Part shown: positions 43,458 through 54,439 of the stretch, one piece after another
How positions within the stretch are numbered: position 1 is the first letter of the stretch
How the letters are laid out: every line of letters begins with the position of its first letter
From: Homalodisca vitripennis
Taxonomy: Eukaryota > Arthropoda > Insecta > Hemiptera > Cicadellidae
Reading direction: 5' to 3'
Length of the DNA: 64,000 nt
NCBI RefSeq assembly: GCF_021130785.1
Contig: NC_060211.1
Span: 20,755,001 to 20,819,000, forward strand
The notes under the pieces: generated by a model
Told to the model about the DNA's origin: nothing
Database searches by the model: none
Seen by the model: only the letters and a program-made list of their open reading frames with translations
Program-made: the position numbers and the translations under genes

Positions 43458-44010
43458 ATACAGTGTGTCCACAAACTCATGTCACACTTTTAATTGTCTA
43501 TTATTGATCGCAGGTCTATGAGGTACGTAAATGAAAACTGCTCTTTATAAAGTTTTGTATTCATTAGTTAAATTAGTTTTCATATAATAATGTGTGGCTA
43601 AAGTTTTTACGAAAACACCCGTCATTGCAACTTTGCAAAGAAACATTCGAAACAGTTTCGTGGTAGTGAGTTGAATGTTTCCAAGTCTACAGTTCACAAA
43701 TTTTTAAAAAATATAATAATTTAAGGTTACAAACCTTAACTATTGCATGCTTTAAAGCCTAATAACAAATTAAAGAGGCATAACTCTTTGTCATCATGTA
43801 TGAAAATTCACTGGATCCACATTCTTAAACTGCATTACTTTTAGTGATGAGGCTACCATTGAAATCTGAAAATATGGATCGTTTACGGAAAATATTCGTA
43901 AATTTAATATTTAAAGCAACAAATCATAGCTGCGATTCATGAAGTTACCCCAGAAGTCCTGATCGAAGTATGGGAGAAGATCGCTTGGACGTCTGCAGGA
44001 AGATTCATAT
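43458..44010 (+). pseudogene. Decayed mariner-like element
   Basis: The left end ATACAGTGTGTCCACAAACT is a usual mariner-type terminus. Downstream, FSDEAT near 43848-43866 corresponds to the catalytic FSDEA motif. AAIHEVTPEVLIEVWEKIAW near 43930-43990 corresponds to the C-terminal I..VTP..L..VW..I block. Much of the transposase between these is deleted. Not functional. Confidence 0.6.
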
Positions 44011-44730
44011 CGATCTCAGATAAACTGACGTAAAACTATTGAAGTATACTTTAATCATGTGTTAATATAATTCTTGTACTGTACATAATTTAGTAAATAA
44101 ACGTATTTAAACGTGTTACATGCCTTTGTGGATTGTTTCTTATGGGAACTTCTATACGGAATATAAAGTATTAACGGAAAATCGTATTTAAAAAAAATTC
44201 ATTAGCATCGAGACTGTTAAATATAAGTTCTTGAAATTAAACATTTTAAATTTTGGGACAACCTTCATTACTAATTCAGTTTCAAACTTTAGCCCTATGA
44301 TAAAAGCTGAGCTTTGGATGAGCTGCTGGCAGGTAACTCAGAAACTAAAGCCTAAACCGAATGTGCCCTGGTTGCAATAAACTCTAACATCGCGGAAACT
44401 TATTTCCCCAACGAAATACGCTCCTAAATCTTTGACCTCAGTATTTTTGGAAGCCTCTTGTTTCTGGCGGTTTAGTAGGCTAAACATCACGCGATATATC
44501 TCCTTTGTGCTTCGTGGAAGAGAGCTGTTTACTCCGATATGAAATATTAAACATTTACAAGGGTATCACTCAGGGTAATGGTCCATCAGTGTTACAAGCA
44601 AACTAATTCTCCGGAGACACTTTGTACTAATATTATACTTTATTACACAGTAAAAGTATCCTTTACAAAACATCACTTTGTACGCGCTATATCCTATAAC
44701 TGGACCCATTAAAGTATATCTGGAACTGCA
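44011..44730. other. Spacer, nothing recognised
   Basis: AT-rich; no supported feature. Confidence 0.5.
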
Positions 44731-45037
44731 ACATCGTAATTCGCGGCAGTAGAAGAGATGATTGGTTGCCAGACGATTGGAGACGGGTCAGCTTTATGGC
44801 GCTGTCTAGGGAACGAATTGCATCCATTCATGTTTGCCTAGTCATAGATATCTAACACAGAACACGTTTTTTATGATTCTTTTTAGTCGCGAAGTGAGAA
44901 TTCCTATGGTTATTTTAAGGCTGGGTGAGTTCCGTGTTCTTTATTCCCAGGGAATATGCCGGTCTGGAAGAGCAACGCCTCAACAATTGCGTAATACACA
45001 ATGTGCAAGATTCACATTAGTTGTTTTGTTTCTTCCT
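44731..45037. other. GC-richer patch, non-coding as far as seen
   Basis: A moderately GC-rich stretch (GAAGAGATGATTGGTTGCCA, GACGGGTCAGCTTTATGGCG) just left of the minisatellite. The 68-codon frame at 44834-45040 has no signature. Confidence 0.3.
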
Positions 45038-45482
45038 TAAAAAGTCTAGCTCTCCGAAAAAGTCTAGCCCTTCCAAAAAGTCTAGTCCTTCCAAAAAGCC
45101 TTCTTCCAAAAAGTCTAGTCTTTCCAAAAAGCCTTTTTCCAAAAAGACTAGCTCTTCCAAAAAGCCTTCCTCCAAAAAGTCTAGTCTTTCCAAAAAGCCT
45201 TTTTCCAATAAGTCTAGCTCTTTCAAAAAGCAATTTTCCAAAAAGTCTAGTCTTTCCAAAAAGCCTTCTTCCAAAAAGTCTAGCTCTTTCAAAAAGCATT
45301 CTTCCAAAAAGTCTAGGCCTTCCAAAAAGCCTTCTTCTAATAAGTCTAGTTCTTTCAAAAAGCCATCTTCCAAAAAGTCTAGATCTTCCTAAAAGCCGAC
45401 TTCTAAAAAGTCTAGCTCTTCCAAAAAGGCTTCTCTAAAAAGTCTAGCCTTTTCAAAAAACATTCTTCCAAAATGTTTAGCT
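45038..45482. repeat. Minisatellite of 15-bp half-units (AAAAAGTCTAGCTCTTCC type)
   Basis: The unit alternates TCCAAAAAGTCTAGTC and TTTCCAAAAAGCCTTC, so the period is about 30 bp with a 15-bp sub-period. Because the period is a multiple of three, four frames stay open, with Ser-Lys repeats on the plus strand (KKSSPSKKPSS) and Leu/Phe/Glu repeats on the minus strand. These frames of 95-145 codons are by-products of the repeat rather than genes. Confidence 0.9.
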
Positions 45483-46280
45483 CTTCCTTAGAAAAATCCA
45501 CAGACACTCAATGACTGAGTGGTTATGGGGTAATAAGACAAGAACACTGATTCTGTTTCAATAACAATCGAGGGGTAACAACGTAGTATTTTTGGTACAA
45601 CAATAACTTCACTGTGATCGTCTCAGGGGATAAAAGTTTACATATGAATTTATCTCTTTGGATGCTTTCGGAACATCATAATTAGAAATCTTTGGAGCAG
45701 CAATGTGAACTTCAGTAGGGAGAGAAAGAAAATGACCAACGCTGCATGTGCTGCGTGGGGTTACGTCCACCTATTCCACATGTGAGAGTTGGGTTAACTG
45801 GGAAGATGAATAGAATAAGTACTAAATTCCCTCATAATTATTCTTTGCTACGTATTTTCTATTTCTGTTATCTCTCTCTGTATGCCTTTTCTTGACACCG
45901 TACGTTCATCACCTATGTTTTAAACACTGCGGAAATCAATTTAAGACTTCTCCAGAAGTCTGGTACTTATTTCGATTTGATTTATTACTAAGCAATAATA
46001 TGGTAGGACTTATCCATCAGATTATCAACGTTGCAGTCACCATCATGATCATGATCCCCAACCTGGTATGATCCACACCAGCGGATGTGAAGGCAACACG
46101 GTGTTCAAAAATATTCTTCCCGCATGTCGAAACAGATAAAGCTACTGTTTACGGATTATAACTGTAAACAGCACTACCCACTTGAGATTGTTCCTGGAAA
46201 CTGTGGTAAGGCCCGCGAGAAAGTTGGTAACGATAATCTACAGAAGCAGTATCTGGCGTTGCAATCAATTTTGGGCTGAA
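45483..46280. other. Spacer, nothing recognised
   Basis: No exon or repeat arms seen. Confidence 0.45.
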
Positions 46281-46283
46281 TAT

Positions 46284-46806
46284 ACTGGGTGGCGCAAAAA
46301 GGATGGTCGGATTTTAAATAACTATAACTCCATCAGTTTTACAAATTAATTTTACTCAATTACGTAACTAAATGCTCCCAGGCACCCAATTACAAGAAAT
46401 AACTTCCAAAATTCATGTACGGAAATATCTTCCGGAAGATGGTGTCCTTCCTCGGTGATGCATTCCACAAGCCTTTCCTTGAAATTTTCCATCACTTTCA
46501 CTACAGTTTCTTCTTGAATTGCCATAATTTCCGCACTGATTGCCTCCTTCAGATCAATTAAGTTTCGGGGCTTGTTTACGTAGACTTTTGACTTTAGGTA
46601 TCCCCAAAGAAAAAAATCACAGGCCGAGAGGTCAGGTGATCTAGCGGGCCAGTGGACATCTCCAAAACGCGAGATGATGTGGTGGGGGAACATCCGCCTT
46701 AAGACACACATGGAGTCATTGGCTGTGTGGGCCGTGGCCCCGTCCTGTTGAAACCAAATTCGATCTCGATTTACACGTAACTCTCGCAGTTTCGGTATTT
46801 AAAAAA
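46284..46806 (-). pseudogene. Tc1/mariner-superfamily transposase, C-terminal half
   Basis: On the minus strand the frame runs from a stop near 46806 and reads IWFQQDGATAHTANDS, with the catalytic Asp in QDGA. It then reads VHWPARSPDLSACDFF with the second catalytic region, LWGYLKSKVYVNKPRNL, and an intact C-terminus that stops at 46352. The ATG-based frame (46711) starts too late. Downstream at 46284-46310 lies CTGGGTGGCGCAAAAAGGAT, the likely terminal repeat. The N-terminal DNA-binding domain and first Asp are absent. The surviving part has no internal stop, so it is younger than the relic at 0.8 kb. Confidence 0.85.
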
Positions 46807-47170
46807 TATACTATAGTCACAATTCTTCCGGATATCTTTCCTGATAACAGAAAAAGAACACAAAATTTGGTGGGTTCACGAGGAATTGTAGACATTTGAA
46901 GTAGTCGTTTTGGGCCATTTTAAAACTTAAACCGAATGAAAAATGGCTGAAGGTAAGGATGTGATATTTTTTTAGTAGATATGTGAAGTATGACCAGAGG
47001 GATTCACACATTTTTATTTTGTTTAAAAAGGCCAGTTAATTTAATTTCTCCATCATATATTTGAAAATTTTACACATGTCAATCCCTCTCAGAGAATGAT
47101 ATATAAAAATTTAAAGTTTTTAATTTGTAAAAAAAGTATTTATATAGAATATGTGTTGATTTAAAAAAAG
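46807..47170. other. AT-rich spacer, nothing recognised
   Basis: The 64-codon minus frame at 47011-46817 has no transposase motif. Confidence 0.45.
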
Positions 47171-47179
47171 ACAACTCAC

Positions 47180-47290
47180 GCCTTCATATTTTCCGTCTGC
47201 TTCTTGCCGGGCTGTTCCTGGAAGCACGAGCACGGGCGCACTCGCACTGCTCTTACCCAACCGTCCTTTAGAGGTCAGAATATTTCTGAT
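47180..47290 (-). other. GC-rich patch with possible small exon, minus strand
   Basis: On the minus strand, gtgctcgtgcttccag followed 38 nt later by GTGAGT gives a possible exon with two open phases (one reads EQPGKKQTENMKA). It is short, and the phase is not fixed by a neighbour. Confidence 0.2.
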
Positions 47291-47880
47291 TTCTACAGTA
47301 TGTTTTCAATTATTTTTATGATAAATCTACATCTATAAAAGTGCATATTATTACTGTTATTAAAGCAATATTATTTTAACAAAGAATATAATTACAACTT
47401 GTGGAATTATTAAAAGTGTTCTTTTTTGATCACTTTTGATTTATTTATGGAGTTCCTGTTCATTACCATATGTTGGTTTATGAACAACACGAAACATCAT
47501 CTTCGTAAACCAAACAATATTGTTGGTTACAATGGTTAGTTCTTATACTTTTTTTTGTAAAATAGTAAAAGTTATTGTGGTTATACTAGCTATATGTCAT
47601 TGCGCGTACATTCGACATTCATAGTTTAGAGTTACCATTGAATGGTGGTGCGTAAAATCGTTGTTAAACATCAATTACTTGAGTAATCTATATACATGAT
47701 AAAATCGTTTATACAATGCAAGATTCAAGGTGATTCCATTATTACAGAAACTACCTACACGACTGGAATGTTCCAACATTCCCCTTTCTTGCCACTTAAG
47801 AGTCGTGGTATTCTGACTGCTCAAGTTACAAAGGTGAGGGCGCTCAAAGCGAGTGCAGTGAAGTGACAATGAAAATATGA
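47291..47880. other. AT-rich spacer, nothing recognised
   Basis: No structure seen. Confidence 0.45.
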
Positions 47881-48020
47881 GTAAAGAGACTGGCGAGTAG
47901 TCATTAAGTCCTTCCGGCCGGCAGCGGAGCGGCGACACCAGAGTCTCAAATAGTGAACATGATGAACGAGGTGCGAGCGACTGATGTGGCCGTGTGTCAC
48001 TGCTTGCTCGCGCTTGCACC

Positions 48021-48286
48021 AGAGCACACTTGTTCCTGCAGCACTTTGAGCACACTTGTTCTTGCAGCACTTTGAGCACACTTGTTCTTGCAGCACTTTG
48101 AGCACACTTGTTCCTGCAGCACTTTGTGCACACTTGTTCCTGTAGCACTTTGAGCACACTTGTTCTTGCAGCACTTTGAGCACACTTGTTCCTGCAGCAC
48201 TTTGAGCACACTTGTTCCTGTAGCACTTTGAGCACACTTGTTTTTGCAGCACTTAGAGCACACTTGTTCCTGGAGCACTTAAAGCA
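48021..48286. repeat. 26-bp minisatellite, about ten copies
   Basis: The unit is AGCACACTTGTTCCTGCAGC followed by ACTTTG. Copies are 90-100 percent identical. Three minus-strand frames stay open across it (KVLQEQVCSKCCRNKCAQSA type), each shifted between units because 26 is not a multiple of three. The Cys-rich pattern is a by-product. The flank at 47890-48020 is GC-rich. Confidence 0.95.
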
Positions 48287-48289
48287 AAG

Positions 48290-49075
48290 AAGACTATGAA
48301 GCCCTACAAAGGGTTAAGCTGCCATGGTTACGTCAAAAGGATCCATTAGGGTTAAACTTTCCTTTTGGACAGATTGCTTAAAATCAGGAAGACCAACAAT
48401 GGTGGAGCTGCCTTCTGAACAAAGTTTTAAAAAAAGGAAGTTCAAAAAGTTATCGTCAAAAGGGTTAAGTTATCGTTTATGATACATTGTTTATATCAGA
48501 AAGACCTACGTGGTTTAGCTTTCTTCTAAGACAGATCCTTTAGATCAAGAAGACTAAAAAGACTAAGCTGTCTTTTTAGGCTGATTGCTTGGATCAGAAA
48601 TAAAAAAAAGATTAAGCTGTCAGAGTTGCGATAGAAGGATCCAATAGGGTTACACTTTCTTTTTGGGCAGATTGCTTAAAATCGGGAAAACCAAAATGGT
48701 TGAACTGTCTTCTTGGAAAGGATTTTGTTAAAAGAGTTAAGAGCTAAGAGAAGAGTTAAGCAGACTTCTGGGCATATTGCTTAGACCAGGAAGAAAAAAA
48801 GGGTTAAGCTATCGTCTATGGTAGATTGTATATATCAGGAAGACCAAAGTGGCTTGTTAGACAGATATTTTAAATCAAGAAGACTAAAAAGGGTTAGCTG
48901 TCTTTTTGGGCAGATTTCTTTACAAGAATCATAATACCAAAAGGGAGTTAAATTGTCTTCTTGGGCAGATTGCTTAGGTCAGGAATAAAAATAAATGGTT
49001 AAGCTGTCAGAGCTTCGTAAACATTGCTTAAATCAGGAAGACCAATAATGATTTTTTGTGCTTAAAAAAAGTGCT
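48290..49075. repeat. Degenerate array of about 300-bp units
   Basis: AAGGATCCATTAGGGTTAAA near 48338 and AAGGATCCAATAGGGTTACA near 48636 mark two copies about 298 bp apart. Each continues with TTGGACAGATTGCTTAAAAT or TTGGGCAGATTGCTTAAAAT and then a (G)GGAAGACCAA-type block. A third, partial copy begins near 48990. Shorter echoes of GGTTAAGCTGTC and GGCAGATTGCTT within units show that the array itself grew from a smaller repeat. Confidence 0.8.
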
Positions 49076-49084
49076 TAAAAGTGA

Positions 49085-49440
49085 CAGTTTTTAGCTGCCC
49101 CAAAAGTTACTTATTCCTATGTTGTAAGTAGTTTATTCTGGCTTATAAATTTTCAATTGGCAGTCATTTTTTACTGGGTTAAGATAGAGACCTCTAGTTT
49201 GCGTTGTTTGTTTTCTTTTATCAGGGGCTTGAAAATGACAGGTCACTTGATGTGGCTTTACATTTAAAATTTTTGAGCTGCCCCAAAATCCCCCATTTTG
49301 GGTTTGTGAATGAAGCAGCAATTATGCCCAAAAAGTACCTCATAATATAACATAAATGTGTGGCGAGTTTAGTTTTTCTCGTGTGAGCCGTTACAATATT
49401 AGTCGGGGGTCTCCAGACTTTTTTATTAACCCTGTATAAC
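49085..49440. mobile_element. Possible mariner-like MITE or relic end
   Basis: The stretch ends GGTCTCCAGACTTTTTTATT and then AACCCTGTATAAC, a mariner-type terminus. It contains two similar pieces, TTTAGCTGCCCCAAAAGTTAC and TTGAGCTGCCCCAAAATCC. The left end was not found. Confidence 0.35.
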
Positions 49441-49602
49441 AAGACATGTGTATTTATTGGTACATAAATAAACTTAACAGCAATACCAATGACTTGATGT
49501 ATTGACTATAAAAATAATTGTTATGAATTTCTAAAAGAACACATGCAAAACATGAAGTAGTACCCTGCTACTTTAGAAACTGCCAGATCTAGGGTTTAGC
49601 AG

Positions 49603-49652
49603 AGAGAGAGAGAGGGTGGGAGCGGATCAGAGGGGGTGGAGAGGTGGGCGAG

Positions 49653-49732
<80 letters not shown>
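49603..49732. repeat. (GA)n microsatellite
   Basis: A broken GA/GGTGG part is followed by about 38 uninterrupted GA units. The Arg-Glu repeat frame over it is an artefact. Confidence 0.95.
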
Positions 49733-49735
<3 letters not shown>

Positions 49736-50159
49736 GCAGGTGGGACAGATAACTACTTCAAGGTACTTGGAGTGAAGGTGGAATGGGCCAGAAGTCTGCT
49801 TATCACAGGAAACGATAATGCTCATGCGATCTAGCGGCCACAGTTTGCGATACTTACGCAAGAACAACCTAGAGAATCGTTTACCTTAATGTATTGTGTT
49901 CATAAACTAAACTAAGCTTCATAAGTCCTGTTCATTAACTAAAATCTTACTTTGTTTTTAAATATTCCAATGTCACCGCTACTGGAATTCGCACTACCGA
50001 GACAGTCGATTGGCTACCATACAGGAAAACATACTATCCTAATAAAACAGAAAAACGTTTATGACCAGAATTTCAGACATTTAAACACAGCTTAAGTGGT
50101 TAGAGCGATTTCTCCAACGTGTCGCAAAGTACGTCAACATAATTTACAGTATTTACTCA
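49733..50159. other. Spacer, nothing recognised
   Basis: Mixed composition; GATACTTACGC near 49849 resembles a minus-strand donor but has no matching exon. Confidence 0.4.
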
Positions 50160-50640
50160 GTTTCAAGGAATAACGAGCATGTTCGTTGGAGATGTTTATG
50201 AGCGATGGCGACAGGGTGAAGGCCGAGCGAGTCGACGCCAGTTACAATCGCACGACATCTGGTTATTTACTGGTTTTGTTTATTCCCGCGGTAAAAGCAG
50301 AGGGAGGACAGCGCCTGACAGCGGTCAGAGCGACGTCCAGCTACATGTTTTTATCGACCAAGACCCGCGCCAAGCCATAAGCCGCGCCTCATTTGCATTG
50401 CGCCGCACTGCGCTTAGCCCGCTCGCTATCAATAAGTCACATTTAGACGTAAGCAACTCGCGATCGCGCCGAAATAGCACTAAATGAGCAATAATACGCC
50501 CACCATAGCTGGCCTCTCATTAGCTGCTACCCCTCGACCGGAACATTCTAATGAGCCCGGATCAGAATAGGTACTACCTTTTATTTATCGAGCGAATTAC
50601 GCGCCTAAATTATGTTGTGTGTAAACTGCGCTAAAGCTTC
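50160..50640. promoter_or_regulatory. GC-rich, motif-dense island, candidate conserved enhancer
   Basis: This 480-bp island is rich in short binding-site-like words: CTCATTTGCATTGC (octamer-like), TAATGAGC twice with CTCATTAGCTG, CAATAATACGCCCACC, TTTTATTTATCGAGCGAATT and CAATAAGTCACATTTA. The two overlapping plus frames (50179-50487 and 50186-50380) have no signature and shift through the GC-rich part. It lies 10 kb upstream of the 40.1-kb exon with respect to that gene's direction. The enhancer call is an inference from composition. Confidence 0.35.
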
Positions 50641-51325
50641 TTGGACCGGAACTAATAGAGGGCCTCCGTAAAGAGATGGCGGCCATTGTGTTTATAACTG
50701 GACAACTCTGGGAAATTTATTTGATGCCCTTGATGTCATGCGAATTTCATAACTCTTTCAACAGACCAAAATTTTAATTGGTGTATCTCCCATCAAAATA
50801 AAACAATAACTTATCAGTTTCGAGGGGTATAAGAACGTCATGTTTACGGTGTTTCATGTTTGTTTAAGTTCAGAAAATTAAGCTCAGGATTAAAGTAGAT
50901 GAGTAGCTCTGGTGCCTCCCTGATTTTTACGTCTTGCACCAAGTTTTTGGGATAGGGCCATCGCTGGTTGTACATCTGACTGTATGATCTAATATGGTCT
51001 TGGGAGTCTGATAACTCTATGCCATAACTGTACATTATACATTACTGTTAAGGAGGAAACGTAACTCTCATGGACAAGTCTTTTAATGATTCTGTTTTTA
51101 TTTTATCAGCTGTTTTGCAACAACCAATAAACTTATACTTCCGCACTGTTTCGCCATTTCTAATTTGCTACGAAGGCCACGATGCTCATGGCATCTCTCT
51201 ACATATAATCTTCTATCATTTTGTGGGCTATTTTGTTTGAGTACACAAAGAGTCTGAGTGGTTTTACCTAACTGTTAAAATGAGTGCAGAACGTGTTAGA
51301 AATGGCGGCGAACATCTAAATGATG
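50641..51325. other. Spacer, nothing recognised
   Basis: No supported feature. Confidence 0.45.
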
Positions 51326-51329
51326 CGAA

Positions 51330-51700
51330 TGTTGTGTTTTCGCTCCATTTAACCTTCCACTTACTGAAAAGTTTGAAATCTGACTCTGTCATAGACTTGA
51401 CTTTGGCAATCTGGAGTCCACGTCCAAAAAAATAGTTGGCGACGAAGAAATTCAAAACCAACACTATTCGCATCGAAGACATCTAGACTACAAAGAGATC
51501 TACTGTATCTGTCTAGTTTTCCCAACAGCCATTGAGTGTAATTCAGATGATGAGACGGTCCAAGATTAGTGTACACGATGATTTAGACACGATTTCAAAG
51601 TACGACGCGCCGGAGCAACCAAGGTTTCTACATATAATGTGATTTCATTGTGCACTTTATGACACAATGAGAACATTTCTTCACCTTAGATTGAACTGGA
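51330..51700. mobile_element. MITE family 'GAGCTAAACTC', copy 4 (diverged)
   Basis: The left end GAATGTTGTGTTTTCGCTCC is a decayed family terminus. Inside are GACTTGACTTTGGCAATCTG then GAGTCCACGTCC, TTGGCGACGAAGAAATTCAA, CATTGAGTGTAATTCAGATG and GGAGCAACCAAGGTTTCTAC, in the same order as the copies at 28.9 and 34.7 kb. The right end is lost near 51690 (CACCTTAGATTGAACT). Confidence 0.6.
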
Positions 51701-51942
51701 TGGCTTGAGGACCCTGCAAGCAGGAGTCAACGCATTTACAGATGAGGCAAGGGATCTGCCCGCGCGGGCCGGGTTCTTTTTCAAAAACATATTGAGCCCA
51801 TATTTCGGTATTCTCGTGACCCAAGAGAAAAGAACTGAGATACAACTGACTTATTCAGTTGTCTTGTGGTTATATTCAAATAAATAGTGTTCCGATAGTT
51901 CAGTTCTCTTTTAAAGCAATCACAGAATAACAGCGCGTAGGC

Positions 51943-51981
51943 CTTGATTATAGATCCTTTTGAAGGATCTATATAATCAAG
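51943..51981. repeat. Small hairpin, 17-19 bp arms
   Basis: CTTGATTATAGATCCTT pairs with AAGGATCTATATAATCAAG, with one 2-bp bulge and a TTG loop. GCGTAGG stands on both sides (51935 and 51983), so the hairpin may be a tiny insertion with a 7-bp duplication. Confidence 0.75.
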
Positions 51982-51984
51982 AGC

Positions 51985-52195
51985 GTAGGTGAGGTCAATG
52001 TTTCGTAGATGGTTAGTAGAGCCTCGGCCGCGCGCTCATATCACTTGGCCCATCTGTACACGCAGGTGTACAAAGGCTAATCAAAAGGAGGGAGAGTTAG
52101 TGTTTGATAGCCGTGTTGATGACCCATTTATTTGATGATAGCCGACCACTGTTTAATGATTAATGAGCTTAAATGAATGATGCATTAATGGGGGT
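51985..52195. promoter_or_regulatory. Motif-dense island with homeodomain-type sites, candidate enhancer
   Basis: It holds a palindrome with an inner E-box core, TGTACACGCAGGTGTACA at 52055-52072, directly followed by a TCF-like ACAAAGGCTAATCAAAAGG. Near 52149-52193 come TTTAATGATTAATGAGC and GATGCATTAATGG with several TAAT cores. The composition is mixed, GC-rich on the left and TAAT-rich on the right. Regulatory function is inferred. Confidence 0.35.
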
Positions 52196-52379
52196 AAAAA
52201 TAAAAGGAATTCCAGTTATCGCTACAAATGGAAAGCTAAAAGGAGAGATATTATGGGGAAGCAGAGCAACACTAATTTTCCGTCCAAATGAAAGACAAGA
52301 AGTACGTGCTGATACTATACAACACGCTGATGAATATATCGAAATCCCACAAGGAGAGAAACCAAACCAAACTGTGTAG
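52173..52379 (+). other. Orphan 68-codon ORF, unidentified
   Basis: The frame starts MNDALMGVKIKGIPVIATNG and continues with KGEILWGSRATLIFRPNERQ; it has a balanced, protein-like composition without low complexity. It ends at a TAG with no splice donor inside. The start overlaps the TAAT-rich island. I do not recognise it. It could be a retroelement fragment or a small protein. Confidence 0.3.
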
Positions 52380-52765
52380 TGCCAGACCACGGCTAGATCA
52401 TTCATGTATCTGACCAACTGGCATCGTATTCAATCTCTCCAAAACGCACTGCAAAGTGGTATAAGAAAGTAGTGATATAACTGCTTCTGAAAACAGCGAT
52501 ATCGTTTCAAAGAGAAGATTACAGTTCCTTTCATCGGATAAGATGCAAACACTTAGCACGTTGACAGTGTGATAAGTGCTATAAAACATATTCACCCAAA
52601 TGATTATGAATAACACCAAAACCAAATATAAGATAGTAACTAAAAATAAAATATGTTCATTGCATTTTTTGTCTGACTTGTGAGAATTTTTTTAATTTTC
52701 ATGAACAGCATTGAAACAATATTAGTTTTTGTTTTTTAATCTAAAGCTTTGATTGACATAAATGT

Positions 52766-53077
52766 TTGTTGCATATAATTTTTCTTACGGTGAAATTATT
52801 CAAATCTAACAGTATTATTGTTTTTACTATTCATAATTCATTACGTAAGACTGAATTATGTGGTTTTATTGCTAACCTTATTAACACATCACGTGATAAA
52901 TATGATATTCATTTTCATCCTTGCCTTTTAATAGTTTGTAACAGCAATGGTTGTAATCAATTAACTAAGAGATTCTTCTCTTTAACTGGTGAACTTTTAG
53001 GTAAAATGAAGAGGTTTACTGAAAATATTACTGAAATAGCCACTGATGGTCCTCACGGCACACAGAGGAAGTTCTAA
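52766..53077 (+). pseudogene. Unidentified ORF, perhaps retroelement-derived
   Basis: 103 codons, with HNSLRKTELCGFIANLINTS and KRFFSLTGELLGKMKRFTEN as typical stretches. The frame stops at 53075, but a shifted frame goes on with PWCPYVGKDIKLYGNLNVI and a third piece near 53270-53390 reads IAIFVLRDVFSSLRDD. That suggests a longer, broken coding sequence of about 600 bp. An AATAAATAAATTG tail follows at 53452-53464, as in a retrotransposed copy. The family is unknown to me. Confidence 0.35.
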
Positions 53078-53469
53078 AAAATAGTCCATGGTGCCCATAT
53101 GTAGGAAAAGATATAAAACTCTATGGCAATCTAAATGTGATAAGGATACTTTCAACATTTAACTCTGTGAAAACTACAAGTTCAATTTTGGGCAATATTT
53201 ATAACGGATTAGATGGTAAAATAAGTAATATATAATACAAAATGCAAGCACTCTATTTCTGCTAATTATTATTGGGATATATTCGACACATACGAATTAT
53301 GTAACTCAAGAAGTTGCAGAAGCAAAATTGCAATATTTGTATTGCGTGATGTTTTCTCTTCCTTACGTGATGACCTTGGCAGAGGTCACTAGCTATTTGT
53401 TTCATAGGTGGTAATTATATGATTATTTATCCTTATTTTTAAACCATATACAAATAAATAAATTGCAGA

Positions 53470-54435
53470 TGTTGTGAAGAGCGTTTCAAATTTACTCCCA
53501 TCCTGCTTGGAGTCTGTTTTCAATTGTTTTAAACTGTCGTATCCTACATATCGAGGCCGTTGTCGCTACGGAGCCAAAACTTTAACGAAACATTCCTGAC
53601 CGCTGTCTCAAGAGTACAGGGACATAATTCAACACAATGTTGGCACCAAAGCCCTGTCTAGGATCAATTCCCCCCTCTCGTCTCTAAGATTGCACTTCTA
53701 TTATTATGGTCTACGAGAAACATTCGATAACAAATTAGACTTGGCGAACTCGGCAGTGATCGACCGATATCATTGTTTCGCCTTCCAAGAAATACTAGTT
53801 TTAGAATTTACTCTGTGACTGTGTTTACAACTATAGTCGCTATTTTCGGAAGTTATTAATTGAATGATTTTGCGCTCAATATTGAAAGTTACATCGTTAA
53901 TAAAGGAAAGCTCAGTCCCAATTTGAACCTTATTCTGCCCGTATGTTTTGAACCTCTGGTCTGAGCGTGGATCTTATCTAATATGAAAATAATGAGTCAA
54001 CATCGCACGACAAGGTCAAATATAGAAACAATAGTGAAACAATGGCCTTGAATTTTTGAACTAAACAGATTATTTTTTGGTTCAAATATGTTTGAGCACT
54101 TTCTTCAACTGGCAATATTCATTATATGACCAGGAATTAAATTATTGTTATTAGCACTCTGTAATGTAACATATTCTTTTGTATGTTATTGTTTTTTATT
54201 GTATGATGTTAGTTTTTTTTAAGTGTTCTTGTATGTCAGTATCAATTTGGATAATGTATGTTGTTAAAAATTTGTTTTGTTTATTGATGCTGCACTGCTG
54301 TTTATTTTTCCTGTTATTCTATTACATCTCTTATCTTGTTTTGATATTATTACAATGTTACTTTTTTAAATATTATGTTTGCCGTTAACAGATAAATAAG
54401 TAAGTAAATAAAATTAGATTATGACGTTGCTGCTT
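53470..54435. other. Spacer; GC-richer patch then AT-rich tail
   Basis: 53500-53720 is GC-richer with no supported frame. 54120-54420 is T-rich and ends in AACAGATAAATAAGTAAGTA then AATAAAATTAG, a tail like those of LINE 3' UTRs. Confidence 0.35.
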
Positions 54436-54439
54436 AGGT

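Noticed and set aside
45001..45438. 145-codon plus frame and 95-123-codon companions on both strands
   Set aside because: They run along the 30-bp minisatellite, whose period is a multiple of three. Four frames are open at once, and the content is pure repeat.
47675..48278. Cys-rich minus frames of 93-186 codons
   Set aside because: Created by the 26-bp minisatellite, which keeps all frames open. Outside the array no frame shows a signal peptide or family signature.
49616..49834. 72-codon frame with Arg-Glu repeat
   Set aside because: Translation of the (GA)n microsatellite.
50179..50487. 102-codon plus frame as a gene
   Set aside because: It lies in a GC-rich island where stops are rare, overlaps another frame of similar quality, and has no recognisable domain.
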